Shown piece by piece: positions 44,104 through 51,919 of a DNA stretch of 52,053 nucleotides (the stretch's first letter is position 1; every line of letters begins with the position of its first letter). The stretch spans positions 1 through 52,053 of the forward strand of contig CANQBR010000008.1 in assembly GCA_947589605.1 (NCBI GenBank). Direction: 5' to 3'. The notes under the pieces are model-generated. The model was not told where the DNA came from. It searched no databases and worked only from the letters and a program-made list of their open reading frames with translations. Source of the DNA: an uncultured Phascolarctobacterium sp. (GTDB lineage: Bacteria; Bacillota; Negativicutes; Acidaminococcales; Acidaminococcaceae). The position numbers and the translations under genes are program-made.

Positions 44104-45300
44104 TTACAGATCCCGCAAGATCCGCTCTGCCGCTTCTGCGGTGTTTTCTCTGCTGCCGAAAGAAGTGAGGCGGAAATAGCCTTCGCCGCACTTGCCGAAG
44201 CCGGCGCCGGGGGTGCCCACTATCCCCAGTTTGTTCAGGAGCAGATCGAAGAACTCCCATGAGCCCATTTGATCGGGGCACTGCAGCCAAATGTAGGGAG
44301 AGTGCTTGCCGCCGTAAAATTTGATCCCTTTCTCGGTGAGGGCGTCCATGATGATGCGGGCGTTCTCCTGATAGTAGGCGATGTTGGCCCGGCATTGTTC
44401 GATGCCTTCGGGACTGAACACGGCTTCTGCGCCCCGCTGGATGATGTAGGGCACGCCGTTGAACTTGGTGGTCTGCCGCCTAAGCCACATCTTGTTCAAA
44501 GAAAGGACTTCGCCCTTGGAAGTCTTTCTCTCCAGCGCCAAGGGCACGATTGTATAACCGCAGCGGGTGCCGGTGAAGCCTGCGGTCTTGGAGAGAGAGC
44601 AAAGCTCGATGGCGCACTTCTTCGCCCCTTTTACGGCGAAAATGCTGCGGGGGATGTTCTCGTCGGTGATGAAAGCTTCATAGGCCGCATCGTAGAGGAT
44701 CACCGCATCGTTTGCCAGGGCCCACTCTACCCAAAGGGCCAGCTGCTCTTTCGTGTAGGCGGCGCCGGTGGGGTTGTTGGGCGAACATAAGTAGACCACG
44801 TCGGCCTTCAGATCGGCGGTAGGCAGGGGCAGGAAATCGTTTTCGGGCTTTCCTTCCATATATATTATCTTGCGGCCGCACATGATGTTGGTGTCCAGAT
44901 ACACCGGATAGACCGGGTCCGGCACCAAGATGGTGTCGGCGTTGTTGAAAATATCGGTGATGTTGCCGCAATCGCTCTTGGCGCCGTCGCTGACGAAAAC
45001 TTCCTTGCTGTCTATCTCTACGCCGAAAGAGGCGTAATATTTGACGATGGCTTCATGGAGAAAATCGTAGCCCTGCTCGGGCCCGTAGCCTCTGAAAGTC
45101 TCCTTGGCCCCCATTTCGCCGGCGGCCTTCTTAAGAGCTTCCACCACGCAGGGAGCAAGAGGCAGGGTCACATCGCCGATGCCCAGGCGGATGACCTTGC
45201 GCTGGGGATGGGCGGCGGTGAAGGCCGCCACCTTATGAGCGATATCCGAAAATAAATAACTTTCCTTTAAGTTCACGTAGTTGTCATTGACTAAAGCCAT
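44104..45300 (-). CDS. dapL: LL-diaminopimelate aminotransferase
   Basis: 398 residues, fold-type I PLP aminotransferase. The pattern NPTGAAYT and the PLP lysine in SLSKTAGFTGTR are visible; the N-terminus (VNDNYVNLKESYLFSDI) is typical of DapL. It converts tetrahydrodipicolinate directly to LL-diaminopimelate, bypassing the succinyl or acetyl branches of lysine and peptidoglycan synthesis. It follows dapF after 33 bases, which supports the call. Confidence 0.94.
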   Translation of the reverse strand: MALVNDNYVNLKESYLFSDIAHKVAAFTAAHPQRKVIRLGIGDVTLPLAPCVVEALKKAAGEMGAKETFRGYGPEQGYDFLHEAIVKYYASFGVEIDSKEVFVSDGAKSDCGNITDIFNNADTILVPDPVYPVYLDTNIMCGRKIIYMEGKPENDFLPLPTADLKADVVYLCSPNNPTGAAYTKEQLALWVEWALANDAVILYDAAYEAFITDENIPRSIFAVKGAKKCAIELCSLSKTAGFTGTRCGYTIVPLALERKTSKGEVLSLNKMWLRRQTTKFNGVPYIIQRGAEAVFSPEGIEQCRANIAYYQENARIIMDALTEKGIKFYGGKHSPYIWLQCPDQMGSWEFFDLLLNKLGIVGTPGAGFGKCGEGYFRLTSFGSRENTAEAAERILRDL

Positions 45301-45333
45301 TATTGACCTCCCGCTGTCTGTTTCTTATATAGT

Positions 45334-46227
45334 TCAGCCGTTGATGACGGCCTCCGGCACATCGATGACGCCGGTGAAAACTTCTACGGCCTCGCCTTCC
45401 AAGAAAACGCGCTCGTTTTTTTCCTGAGTGACCTTAAGAACGCCGCCTTTGGCGATGACCGTGAGAGGCCGGCCCTGTTTGCCTGCCCTATCCAGCATGA
45501 TGGAGGCCACGGCTACCGCACAGGCCCCGCTGCCGCAGGCCCAAGTTTCGCCGCTGCCCCGCTCCCACACTCTGAATTTGACGGTGTTCTCGTCGATGAC
45601 CTGCACGAACTCGGTGTTGACCCCTTCGGGGAACATGGCGTGATGCTCGAAGAGAGGCCCCAGTTCTTCCAAGTTCAAAGCGTCCGCATCGTCCACGAAG
45701 GTGACGAAGTGAGGATTGCCCATAGAAAGAGCGGTGCCGTTGTATACTATTTTTTCGGGGAACTCGCTGCTGTAATTTTCTTTCAGCACCAGCCCCTGGT
45801 CCACAAAAACGAAGTGATCGCAGATCATGGGCACTTCTTTGGCCCTGAAGACAGGCGCCCCCATGTCCACTTTGGCGCCCACCGCTTTGCCGTTTTCTAT
45901 GTTCAGTTTCACGGTCTTCACGCCGGACAGGGTGTCGATGCGAAGCTCGGTCTTATCCGTCAAACCTTTGTCGTATACGAATTTGGCCACGCAGCGGATG
46001 CCGTTGCCGCACATTTTTCCTTCGGAGCGGTCGGCATTGAAGATGCGCATTTTGAAGTCGGCTTTGTCAGAGCTGCAGATCATGATCAGGCCGTCGCTGC
46101 CGATGCCGAAACGGCGGTGGCTGACATATTCGGAGATGGCGCCGGGGTTCGGCAGTTCTCCCGCCGTGCAGTCCACGTAAACGTAATCGTTGCCGGCTCC
46201 GTGCATTTTGCTGAACTCTATCTTCAT
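45334..46227 (-). CDS. dapF: Diaminopimelate epimerase
   Basis: 297 residues. Two catalytic cysteines in MCGNGIRC and WACGSGACA; the start KMHGAGNDYVYVD is typical. It turns LL-DAP into meso-DAP, the step after DapL. I chose the ATG at 46225-46227, which has AAGGAGG upstream; the longer frame adds 36 unlike residues. Confidence 0.96.
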   Translation of the reverse strand: MKIEFSKMHGAGNDYVYVDCTAGELPNPGAISEYVSHRRFGIGSDGLIMICSSDKADFKMRIFNADRSEGKMCGNGIRCVAKFVYDKGLTDKTELRIDTLSGVKTVKLNIENGKAVGAKVDMGAPVFRAKEVPMICDHFVFVDQGLVLKENYSSEFPEKIVYNGTALSMGNPHFVTFVDDADALNLEELGPLFEHHAMFPEGVNTEFVQVIDENTVKFRVWERGSGETWACGSGACAVAVASIMLDRAGKQGRPLTVIAKGGVLKVTQEKNERVFLEGEAVEVFTGVIDVPEAVING

Positions 46228-46284
46228 GGCAGCCTCCTTGTTTTTTGAGAAAAGGGGCACGGCTGCGTGCCCCGCCATACGTTT

Positions 46285-46293
46285 ATTATAGCA
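46285..46293 (-). promoter_or_regulatory. Extended -10 promoter of dapF-dapL
   Basis: TGCTATAAT on the minus strand (-10 at 46285-46290, TG motif just before), with no strong -35. About 58 bases before the dapF start. Confidence 0.65.
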
Positions 46294-46340
46294 AAAATTT
46301 TCTTCAATGAAACATTTCCTTTTATTTTTTTGCAAAATTT

Positions 46341-46385
46341 GTAAAAGAGCCCGGCCTTCTGCCTAAAGCAGTCAGGTCGGGCTCG
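46341..46385 (-). terminator. Terminator of the feo operon
   Basis: Stem GAGCCCG/CGGGCTC (46348-46385, with inner pairs) followed on the minus strand by TTTTACAAATTTT. Confidence 0.75.
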
Positions 46386-46398
46386 TGTCCGGAAAGCT

Positions 46399-46557
46399 TT
46401 ATCGTTTTGCTTCGGCCTTTCTCTCCAGCTTGCACTGAGAGCAGCAGCCGCCGCCCCGGCAGCTGATGCAGCCGCCTTCTTTCGTCGACTTCAAAACATA
46501 TTTGGAGGCGAAGTACATGGCGGCGATGAGGATGCCGGCCAAGATCCATGTCATCAT
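46399..46557 (-). CDS. FeoB-associated Cys-rich membrane protein
   Basis: 52 residues: one N-terminal membrane helix (WILAGILIAAMYFASKYV) followed by a cysteine-rich tail (CISC, then CC and C within a glycine stretch) and a basic end. This is the layout of the small FeoB-associated Cys-rich protein that often follows feoB. It lies 56 bases after feoB; the start could be either of two adjacent ATGs. It probably binds iron or acts as a thiol partner at the cytoplasmic side. Confidence 0.88.
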   Translation of the reverse strand: MMTWILAGILIAAMYFASKYVLKSTKEGGCISCRGGGCCSQCKLERKAEAKR

Positions 46558-46613
46558 ATTTTCACCTTCTTCTTAAATTTTTCAAGTTCTTCGCGAAAAG
46601 CAGACTGCCTTCA

Positions 46614-48758
46614 TCAACGGGCTTCGATGCTCAAACGGCTGCCGCTGACTTTTTTGGCGGGCCTGAAGAGGAGATAGAGGAAGCCGATGACCAAGAGACA
46701 GGCCACGCCGGTCCAGATGCCGAAGGCTTCGCCGAGGACGAAGACACTGCCCAATTGATAGATGCACAGGCCCACGGCGTAAGCGAAGATATTTTGATAA
46801 AGGAGAGTAGCCACGGTCCACTTGCGGGAATTCATCTCCTGATGCATGGTGGCGATGGCCGCCAAGCAGGGCGAATCCAACAGGTTGAAGGCCAGGAAGG
46901 TGAAGGCTGCCGCCGCATTGGGGAAGAAGGCCATCACGGCCGCCCACAGATCGGCGTCTTCTTCGGTGGCCTCGGCCAAGTTGGCCAAGATGGCCATAGT
47001 GGAGACGATGGCTTCTTTCGCTACGAAGCCGCTGAAAGCGGCGGCCACTGCCTGCCAGGAATCAAAGCCCAAGGGTGCGAAGACGGGGGCCAAAGCGTTG
47101 CCGATGACGGCCATGAAGCTGGCTTCCGTTTCAACCATGGCCAAAAAGCCTTCTTCGATGCCGAAGGTAGCCAAGAACCACATGGCCACGCAGCACAGGA
47201 AGATGATGGTGCCGGCCTTTTTCAGGAAGGCGCTCACTCTCTCCCAAGTGTGCAGCAGCACGTTCTTCACCAGGGGCATATGATAAGGAGGCAGCTCCAT
47301 GACGAAAGGAGCGGGGTCGCCGGCGAAAAGGTCGGTCTTTTTCAAGATGATGGCCGAAACGATGACGGCGGCGAAGCCGATGAGGTACATGATGGATGCC
47401 ATGTACCATTCACCCCCCATGATGGCGCCTGAAAGGAGAGCGATAACAGGCAGTTTGGCGCCGCAGGGGATGAAGGTACTGGTCATGATAGTGAGCCGTC
47501 TGTCTTTTTCATTTTCGATGGTGCGAGAGGCCATGATGCCGGGAACGCCGCAACCGGAAGAAATGAGCAGAGGAATGAAGCTCTTGCCGGACATACCGAA
47601 CTGACGGAAGAAGCGGTCCATGATGAAGGCCACCCTCGCCATGTAGCCGCAGTCTTCCAAAACAGACAGCAGCAAAAAGACGATGGCCATTTGGGGAGCA
47701 AAGCCCAAGGGAGCGCCGATGCCGCCGATGATGCCGTCCACGATGAGAGACTTCATCCATTCGGCTGTGCCGGCTGCTTCTAAATATTCGCCTACCGGCT
47801 CTTGGATCATTTCGCCTACGAAGACGTCGTTGGTCCAGTCGGTGACGATGGTGCCCAAAGAATCGACGGCGATGTAATATACAAGGAACATTATGGCGAA
47901 GAAGATGGGCAGCGCCAAGAAACGATTGGTGACGATGCGGTCGATCTTATCGGAGACGGTCATGCCGCTGTACTGTTTGGTCACAGCCTTCTCCATCAAG
48001 CGGCCGATATAAGCGTAGCGCTCGCCGGTGATGATGCTCTCGCTGTCGTCGTCCAATTCATCTTCGCAGACGGCGATGATGTCGTTCAATTTGGCTGCTT
48101 CGGCCTCGCCCACGGCGAGAGACTTCATGATCTCTTTATCCCGCTCGAACAATTTCACCAGCAGCCAGCGCTCTGCCCTCCCCTGTACTCGGGAGCCCAG
48201 TTCTCTTTTGATGGCGGCCAGAGCCGTTTCTACCGGCTCGGAGAATTTGATGGGTTTAGGTGCTCCCGCATCTACGCCCGCAGCGGCGGCTCCCGCCGCC
48301 TCCAGAGTGCCTTCGCCTCTTAAAGCGACGGTCTTCACGATGCGGCAGCCCAGCTCGTTCTCCAATTTGTGGGTGTCGATCTTGTCGCCCCGCTTTTGCA
48401 CGATGTCCATCATGTTCAAAGCGACGGTGACGGGGATGCCCATCTCCAACACTTGCGTGGTCAGATACAGATTGCGCTCGATGTTAGAGCCGTCCACCAA
48501 GTTGAGGATGGCGCTCACATCGTTCTCCAAAATGTAATTGCGGGAGATCACTTCCTCTAATGTATAAGGAGAAAGAGAATAGATGCCGGGCAGGTCGGTG
48601 ATGATAACGTCGTCGTGGCCTTTCAGGCGGCCTTCTTTCTTCTCCACGGTCACCCCGGGCCAGTTGCCCACATACTGCCTGGCCCCGGTCAGTTCGTTGA
48701 ACATGGTGGTCTTGCCGCAGTTGGGGTTGCCGATCAGGGCTATCTTGATCTCGCTCAT
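46614..48758 (-). CDS. feoB: Ferrous iron transporter FeoB
   Basis: 714 residues. N-terminal G-protein domain with G1 GNPNCGKT (10-17), NWPGVTVEKKEG and DLPGIYSLSPYT, a helical GDI-like spacer, then gate domains with several membrane helices (SSGCGVPGIMASRT and PCGAKLPVIAL) carrying conserved cysteines. It imports Fe2+ across the inner membrane. Operon order feoA, feoA, feoB, Cys-rich protein. Confidence 0.97.
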   Translation of the reverse strand: MSEIKIALIGNPNCGKTTMFNELTGARQYVGNWPGVTVEKKEGRLKGHDDVIITDLPGIYSLSPYTLEEVISRNYILENDVSAILNLVDGSNIERNLYLTTQVLEMGIPVTVALNMMDIVQKRGDKIDTHKLENELGCRIVKTVALRGEGTLEAAGAAAAGVDAGAPKPIKFSEPVETALAAIKRELGSRVQGRAERWLLVKLFERDKEIMKSLAVGEAEAAKLNDIIAVCEDELDDDSESIITGERYAYIGRLMEKAVTKQYSGMTVSDKIDRIVTNRFLALPIFFAIMFLVYYIAVDSLGTIVTDWTNDVFVGEMIQEPVGEYLEAAGTAEWMKSLIVDGIIGGIGAPLGFAPQMAIVFLLLSVLEDCGYMARVAFIMDRFFRQFGMSGKSFIPLLISSGCGVPGIMASRTIENEKDRRLTIMTSTFIPCGAKLPVIALLSGAIMGGEWYMASIMYLIGFAAVIVSAIILKKTDLFAGDPAPFVMELPPYHMPLVKNVLLHTWERVSAFLKKAGTIIFLCCVAMWFLATFGIEEGFLAMVETEASFMAVIGNALAPVFAPLGFDSWQAVAAAFSGFVAKEAIVSTMAILANLAEATEEDADLWAAVMAFFPNAAAAFTFLAFNLLDSPCLAAIATMHQEMNSRKWTVATLLYQNIFAYAVGLCIYQLGSVFVLGEAFGIWTGVACLLVIGFLYLLFRPAKKVSGSRLSIEAR

Positions 48759-48769
48759 CTTCTTCCTCC

Positions 48770-48994
48770 CTATTCTTCCGTCAAAATATTTTCAGCTTCA
48801 TCCTTACGCAGCGAAAGCTCGTAATTGCGGACGGTAACTTCTATGGGATCGCCTAAAGGGGCCACCTTGCGCACATAAACGGACACTCCTTTGGTGATGC
48901 CCATGTCCATGATGCGTCGTTTGAGAGCTCCTTCTCCCTGCAGACGTTTAACGACGACGGTGCTGCCGACTTCTGCATCCCGTAATGTTTTCAT
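48770..48994 (-). CDS. feoA: FeoA-domain protein (second)
   Basis: 74 residues, an SH3-like FeoA domain (LKRRIMDMGITKGVSVYVRKVAPLGDPIEV region). FeoA binds and supports FeoB. It lies 11 bases before feoB. Confidence 0.92.
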   Translation of the reverse strand: MKTLRDAEVGSTVVVKRLQGEGALKRRIMDMGITKGVSVYVRKVAPLGDPIEVTVRNYELSLRKDEAENILTEE

Positions 48995-49008
48995 TGCCGA
49001 CCTCCTTT

Positions 49009-49224
49009 TTATTCGATGTAGATCTTCGACGCCAAGTTTTTGCCTAAAGCGACGCGGGCATCTTTGACACTGACGATCAAACTCCCGTCCAATTCCGAAA
49101 CGATGCTGATGGCGCTGCCCTCCACGAAGCCCATGTTGGCCAAATGGCGCCGCGTTTCTTCTTTACCGTGCACTGCGACGATCTTGTGCGTCGCTTCGTG
49201 CTCTGCCATGATAAGAGGCAACAT
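49009..49224 (-). CDS. feoA: FeoA-domain protein (first)
   Basis: 71 residues, also FeoA-like (HLANMGFVEGSAISIVSEL), lying 14 bases before the other feoA. Tandem feoA genes are common in Firmicutes feo operons. Confidence 0.9.
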   Translation of the reverse strand: MLPLIMAEHEATHKIVAVHGKEETRRHLANMGFVEGSAISIVSELDGSLIVSVKDARVALGKNLASKIYIE

Positions 49225-49264
49225 TTTTTCCTCCGTTTTTCGGTGCGGACCGAGCTGGCGATAG

Positions 49265-49278
49265 TTAGCTTCTGCTAA
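49265..49278. promoter_or_regulatory. Probable iron-repressor operator of the feo operon
   Basis: Inverted repeat TTAGC-TTCT-GCTAA lying at about +5 to +18 of the feo transcript. It resembles the TTAGG-N4-CCTAA half-site layout of DtxR/IdeR-type boxes. A bound repressor here would block transcription start. Confidence 0.55.
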
Positions 49279-49289
49279 TCGCTGTGTAA

Positions 49290-49318
49290 AATATACTACG
49301 GCTTCCGCCCTTTGTCAA
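49290..49318 (-). promoter_or_regulatory. Promoter of the feo operon
   Basis: -35 TTGACA (49313-49318), 17-base spacer, -10 TATATT (49290-49295), minus strand. Confidence 0.88.
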
Positions 49319-49319
49319 G

Positions 49320-49770
49320 CACTTTTTCCCGCAACTTTTTTCGAAAACCCGCGAACTTTTTTTCTTCGGTCTTTTTCAAAAAGCATGAACTTTTTCGCCT
49401 TCGGTCTTTTCGAAAACGCATGAGCTCTTTCGTCTCACGTCGATCTCAAAACGCGCGGGGTTTTGCGGCCCGTGCTTTTTCGAATGAGCATGAGCCTTTT
49501 CGCCTCCATCTTTTTTGAAAACGTGTGAGCTTTCACGCCTCACGTTCATCTCAAAATGTGCGTACTTTTTCATTTCGTACTTTTTTAAATGAGCATGAGC
49601 TTTTTCGCCTCGACCTTTTTTGAAAACGTGTGAACTTTCACGCCTCACGTTCATCTCAAAATGTGCGCACTTTTTCATTTCGTACTTTTTCAAATGATCC
49701 TAAGTTTTTTCGGCCCGAGCTTTTTCAAACGGATGTGGACTTTGCGGCCGGAGTTTTTTCCGAAATGCGC
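49320..49770. repeat. Degenerate tandem repeat region, 35-nt subunits in a 105-nt higher-order unit
   Basis: No gene. GAGCATGAGC recurs at 49486 and 49591, so a 105-base unit is present at least twice with high identity (including CACGCCTCACGTTCATCTCA and ATTTCGTACTTTTT). 105 is three times 35, the period seen at 31272-31440. Minus-strand frames over it encode repeated basic peptides and are not taken as genes. Confidence 0.7.
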
Positions 49771-49842
49771 CGATCCGCTGAGCTTTGCTCGGGTATACAT
49801 GTATATTTCACATAAATGCGTGCAATTATCTTTTACTTGTGT

Positions 49843-49848
49843 TACAAT
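49843..49848 (+). promoter_or_regulatory. Extended -10 promoter of the SLH porin gene
   Basis: TGTTACAAT (extended -10; box at 49843-49848); -35 region GTGCAA is weak. It gives a 5' untranslated leader of about 125 bases in which CCCGGC and GCCGGG (about 49889-49933) can pair. Confidence 0.55.
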
Positions 49849-49980
49849 GTATTTGAAATATTTGTTTTTTGCATTCGCCCGTCTTTGCCCGGCAGAGGAA
49901 ACAAGGGAGAAACTCCGTCAGCGGCCGCCGGGAAGTGCAAAAGCAAAAATTTCCACTACACTTTCCGGGAGGAATGTAAA

Positions 49981-51180
49981 ATGAAGAAAAGTCTTATCTT
50001 TGCCATGGCTATGGCTTTAGGCGTAACCGCCTCTGCCTATGCCGCAAACCCCTTCAGTGATGTACCTGCCGGCCATTGGGCTTATGACAGCATCGAGAAA
50101 TTGGCTGCTGCCGGCGTCATCGACGGCTACGGCGACGGCACCTTCGGCGGCGACAAACTGATGACCCGCTACGAGATGGCTCAGATCGTTGCTCGTGCCA
50201 TGGCCAACGGCGCTAACGTGGACAAGCTGGCCGCAGAGTTCGCCGACGAGCTGGATGCTCTGGGCGTTCGCGTTGCCAACTTGGAGAAGAAGGCCGATGC
50301 CGTACAGATCGCCGGCCAGATCCGCGCTCATTATGCAAACCTCAGCGGCGACAGAGAAGCTTGGGCCGCTCTGCGTACCCGTATCTAGTTCAAAGGCCAA
50401 GTGAACGATGACTGGACCTACGTAGGCATGGTTCAGAACATTCAAGACTTCAAGACTGAGACCGGCGATGAGAGACTGGACTTCCAACGGGCTTACATGG
50501 AAGGCCGTCTGGGCGGCGTTGACGTGCAGGCCGGCCGTATCGACACCACCGATATCACCGGCGGCAACATTTACGACATCCGCTTCGACGGCGTGAAGCT
50601 GACCTACGGCAAAGAGATCAAAGTCATCGGCCGGGCCGGCAAAGCTACCGATGCTTTTGAACACGGCTTGGTTCACGGCGGCGACACCTATTCGGTAGAA
50701 GCTGTAGCCGGACTGGGCAAGGCAGGCGACATCCACGGCGGCTGGTGGAAATTCAAAGGTCTCAATAACGGAGCCGACCTTCCCGACGACAATATCTGGA
50801 CCGCCGGCTTGAATCTGAATGTAGCCAAAGATCTGGAACTGACCGCCGACTACCTCAAATCCAATCGAAACGATATTTTCGGGGCCGATCAGGACGATGA
50901 CGGCTACGTGTTCGGTCTGAATTACAAGGGCGCTTCCGCCAATAAGGTCGGCAGCTACGGCCTCCACGCCAAATACTATCATCTGGGCGCGCCCGTAGTT
51001 ATCGCTCACACCATGAACGGTGAGCATGAACTGGACGGCGGCTTCAAAGGCTACAGCCTCATGGGCTACTACACCGTAGCCAAGAACATGGTGCTTGGTG
51101 TTGAGTGGTACGATCTGGAAGCTATCGACGCCGATACGGATGTAAGCACTCTGTGGACCCAATTGGTGATTGACTTCTAA
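49981..51180 (+). CDS. ompM: OmpM-type SLH-domain porin, interrupted by an in-frame TAG
   Basis: Signal peptide (MKKSLIFAMAMALGVTASAYA), then one SLH domain (about 22-75: NPFSDVPAGHWAYDSIEKL, DGYGDGTFGG, MTRYEMAQIVARAM), a short coiled coil (VDKLAAEFADELDAL) and a beta-barrel of alternating aromatic and polar strands ending in a C-terminal F. In Negativicutes such proteins tie the outer membrane to the polyamine-modified peptidoglycan and act as porins. At 50386-50388 the frame has TAG (RTRI-stop-FKGQ), where homologues are expected to have CAG (Gln). The downstream 264 codons stay open in the same frame to 51180, about 400 codons in all. The start has GGGAGG upstream. Either a recent nonsense mutation, a sequence error, or readthrough. 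Confidence 0.85.
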
Positions 51181-51206
51181 AATTTTCACAAGCCGCAAAA
51201 ATTTAC

Positions 51207-51235
51207 GAGGGACGCGTGAGCGTCCCTCATTTTTA
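51207..51235 (+). terminator. Terminator of the SLH porin gene
   Basis: Perfect 9-bp stem GAGGGACGC/GCGTCCCTC with a GTGA loop, followed by ATTTTTAT. Confidence 0.92.
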
Positions 51236-51316
51236 TGATACTGCTCTGCCCGTCACGCTCGTTTCTCTTCTGTGGTGAGTGTGCTTTCTCTAGCATGAAA
51301 GTTTAAAAAGGCTCTG

Positions 51317-51345
51317 TTGACTTTCGCCCTCGGCCTTGTTACAAT
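51317..51345 (+). promoter_or_regulatory. Promoter of ncRNA copy C
   Basis: -35 TTGACT (51317-51322), 17-base spacer, -10 TACAAT (51340-51345), plus strand. Confidence 0.85.
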
Positions 51346-51351
51346 GAAGAT

Positions 51352-51532
51352 GCTTTCAGCCGTCGCCTGCCTCACGGTATGAGCGGCGGGACCGCAAGGG
51401 GATGCTCCCCGTTGTTTGCGGTACAAATGAATAGAACAGATAGCAGCAAACGAACCGTTAGCCGACAAGCGGTATATAAACAGTCGGACCGAAGTGAGCA
51501 CGTCCTTCGCCGATAGGCGAAGGCTTTTTTGT
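51352..51532 (+). ncRNA. Structured ncRNA family, copy C (complete, about 180 nt)
   Basis: Plus-strand copy with its own promoter and a terminator CCTTCGCC/GGCGAAGG (51504-51523, loop GATA, then T-run). It keeps the elements of copies A and B with compensated changes: hairpin 1 CCGTCGC/GCGGCGG, hairpin 2 ACCGCAA/TTGCGGT with inner GGGGA/TCCCC, and ACCG / CCGAC / CGGT / GTCGG for the pseudoknot. Inverted relative to copies A and B. Confidence 0.85.
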
Positions 51533-51534
51533 TT

Positions 51535-51568
51535 TAGTTTGGAGTTTGGAGTGTGGAGTGTGGAGTTG
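51535..51568. repeat. Heptamer array next to ncRNA copy C
   Basis: GGAGTTT/GGAGTGT units, the reverse complement of the arrays near copies A and B, directly after the ncRNA terminator. Confidence 0.65.
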
Positions 51569-51590
51569 GGTGGGCGCTCCTCATGTATAT

Positions 51591-51623
51591 CGCCGGTCAT
51601 TGAGCTTGTCGAAATGCCCGGCG
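51591..51623 (+). repeat. REP-like hairpin repeat (33 nt), upstream of GIY-YIG gene
   Basis: CGCCGG-T-CATT, loop GAGCTTGTCGA, AATG-C-CCGGCG. Ends about 18 bases before the ribosome site of the GIY-YIG gene. Confidence 0.75.
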
Positions 51624-51652
51624 CAGCAGAGCCATTTGAAAAGGAGAATATC

Positions 51653-51919
51653 TTGAAAGGCTTCGTATATATTCTAAAATGCTGTGATGGCACTTATTAT
51701 ACCGGTTCGACCAAAGACTTGGAAAAACGATTGTGGGAGCACAAGAACGGGATGGGGGCACACTATACAAAGGTAAGACTTCCTGTGAAACTTGTATTTG
51801 CCGAAGAATTTGAAAGGATCGATGAAGCTTTTTATCGAGAAAAGCAGATTCAAGGTTGGTCAAGAAAGAAAAAGGAAGCATTGATAGAGAGATGCTTAGA
51901 TAAGCTAAGCACTAAGTAA
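51653..51919 (+). CDS. Small GIY-YIG nuclease-domain protein (UPF0213 type)
   Basis: 88 residues from a TTG start with AAGGAG 6 bases upstream; the frame is open back to 51494 but that part only reads through repeat DNA. The protein is a single GIY-YIG domain: FVYIL (GIY strand), YYTGST (YIG strand), the conserved Arg in EKRLWEHK and the metal-binding Glu in YREKQIQGWSRKKK. Such proteins cut DNA in related families (UvrC, homing enzymes), but this subfamily has no clear known role. It sits between copies of the REP-like repeat. Confidence 0.88.
   Translation: MKGFVYILKCCDGTYYTGSTKDLEKRLWEHKNGMGAHYTKVRLPVKLVFAEEFERIDEAFYREKQIQGWSRKKKEALIERCLDKLSTK

Noticed and set aside
49376-49693. Minus-strand frame with repeated basic peptides
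   Set aside because: The repeats come from the DNA-level 35/105-nt repeat; no ribosome site or promoter fits.
50386-50388. Genome-wide recoding of TAG
   Set aside because: TAG is a normal stop elsewhere here (pglZ, the DUF1850 gene), and all other genes read well with the standard code.
51494-51652. N-terminal extension of the GIY-YIG protein
   Set aside because: It would translate the ncRNA terminator, heptamer array and REP-like repeat; the TTG at 51653 has a proper ribosome site and starts at the domain edge.
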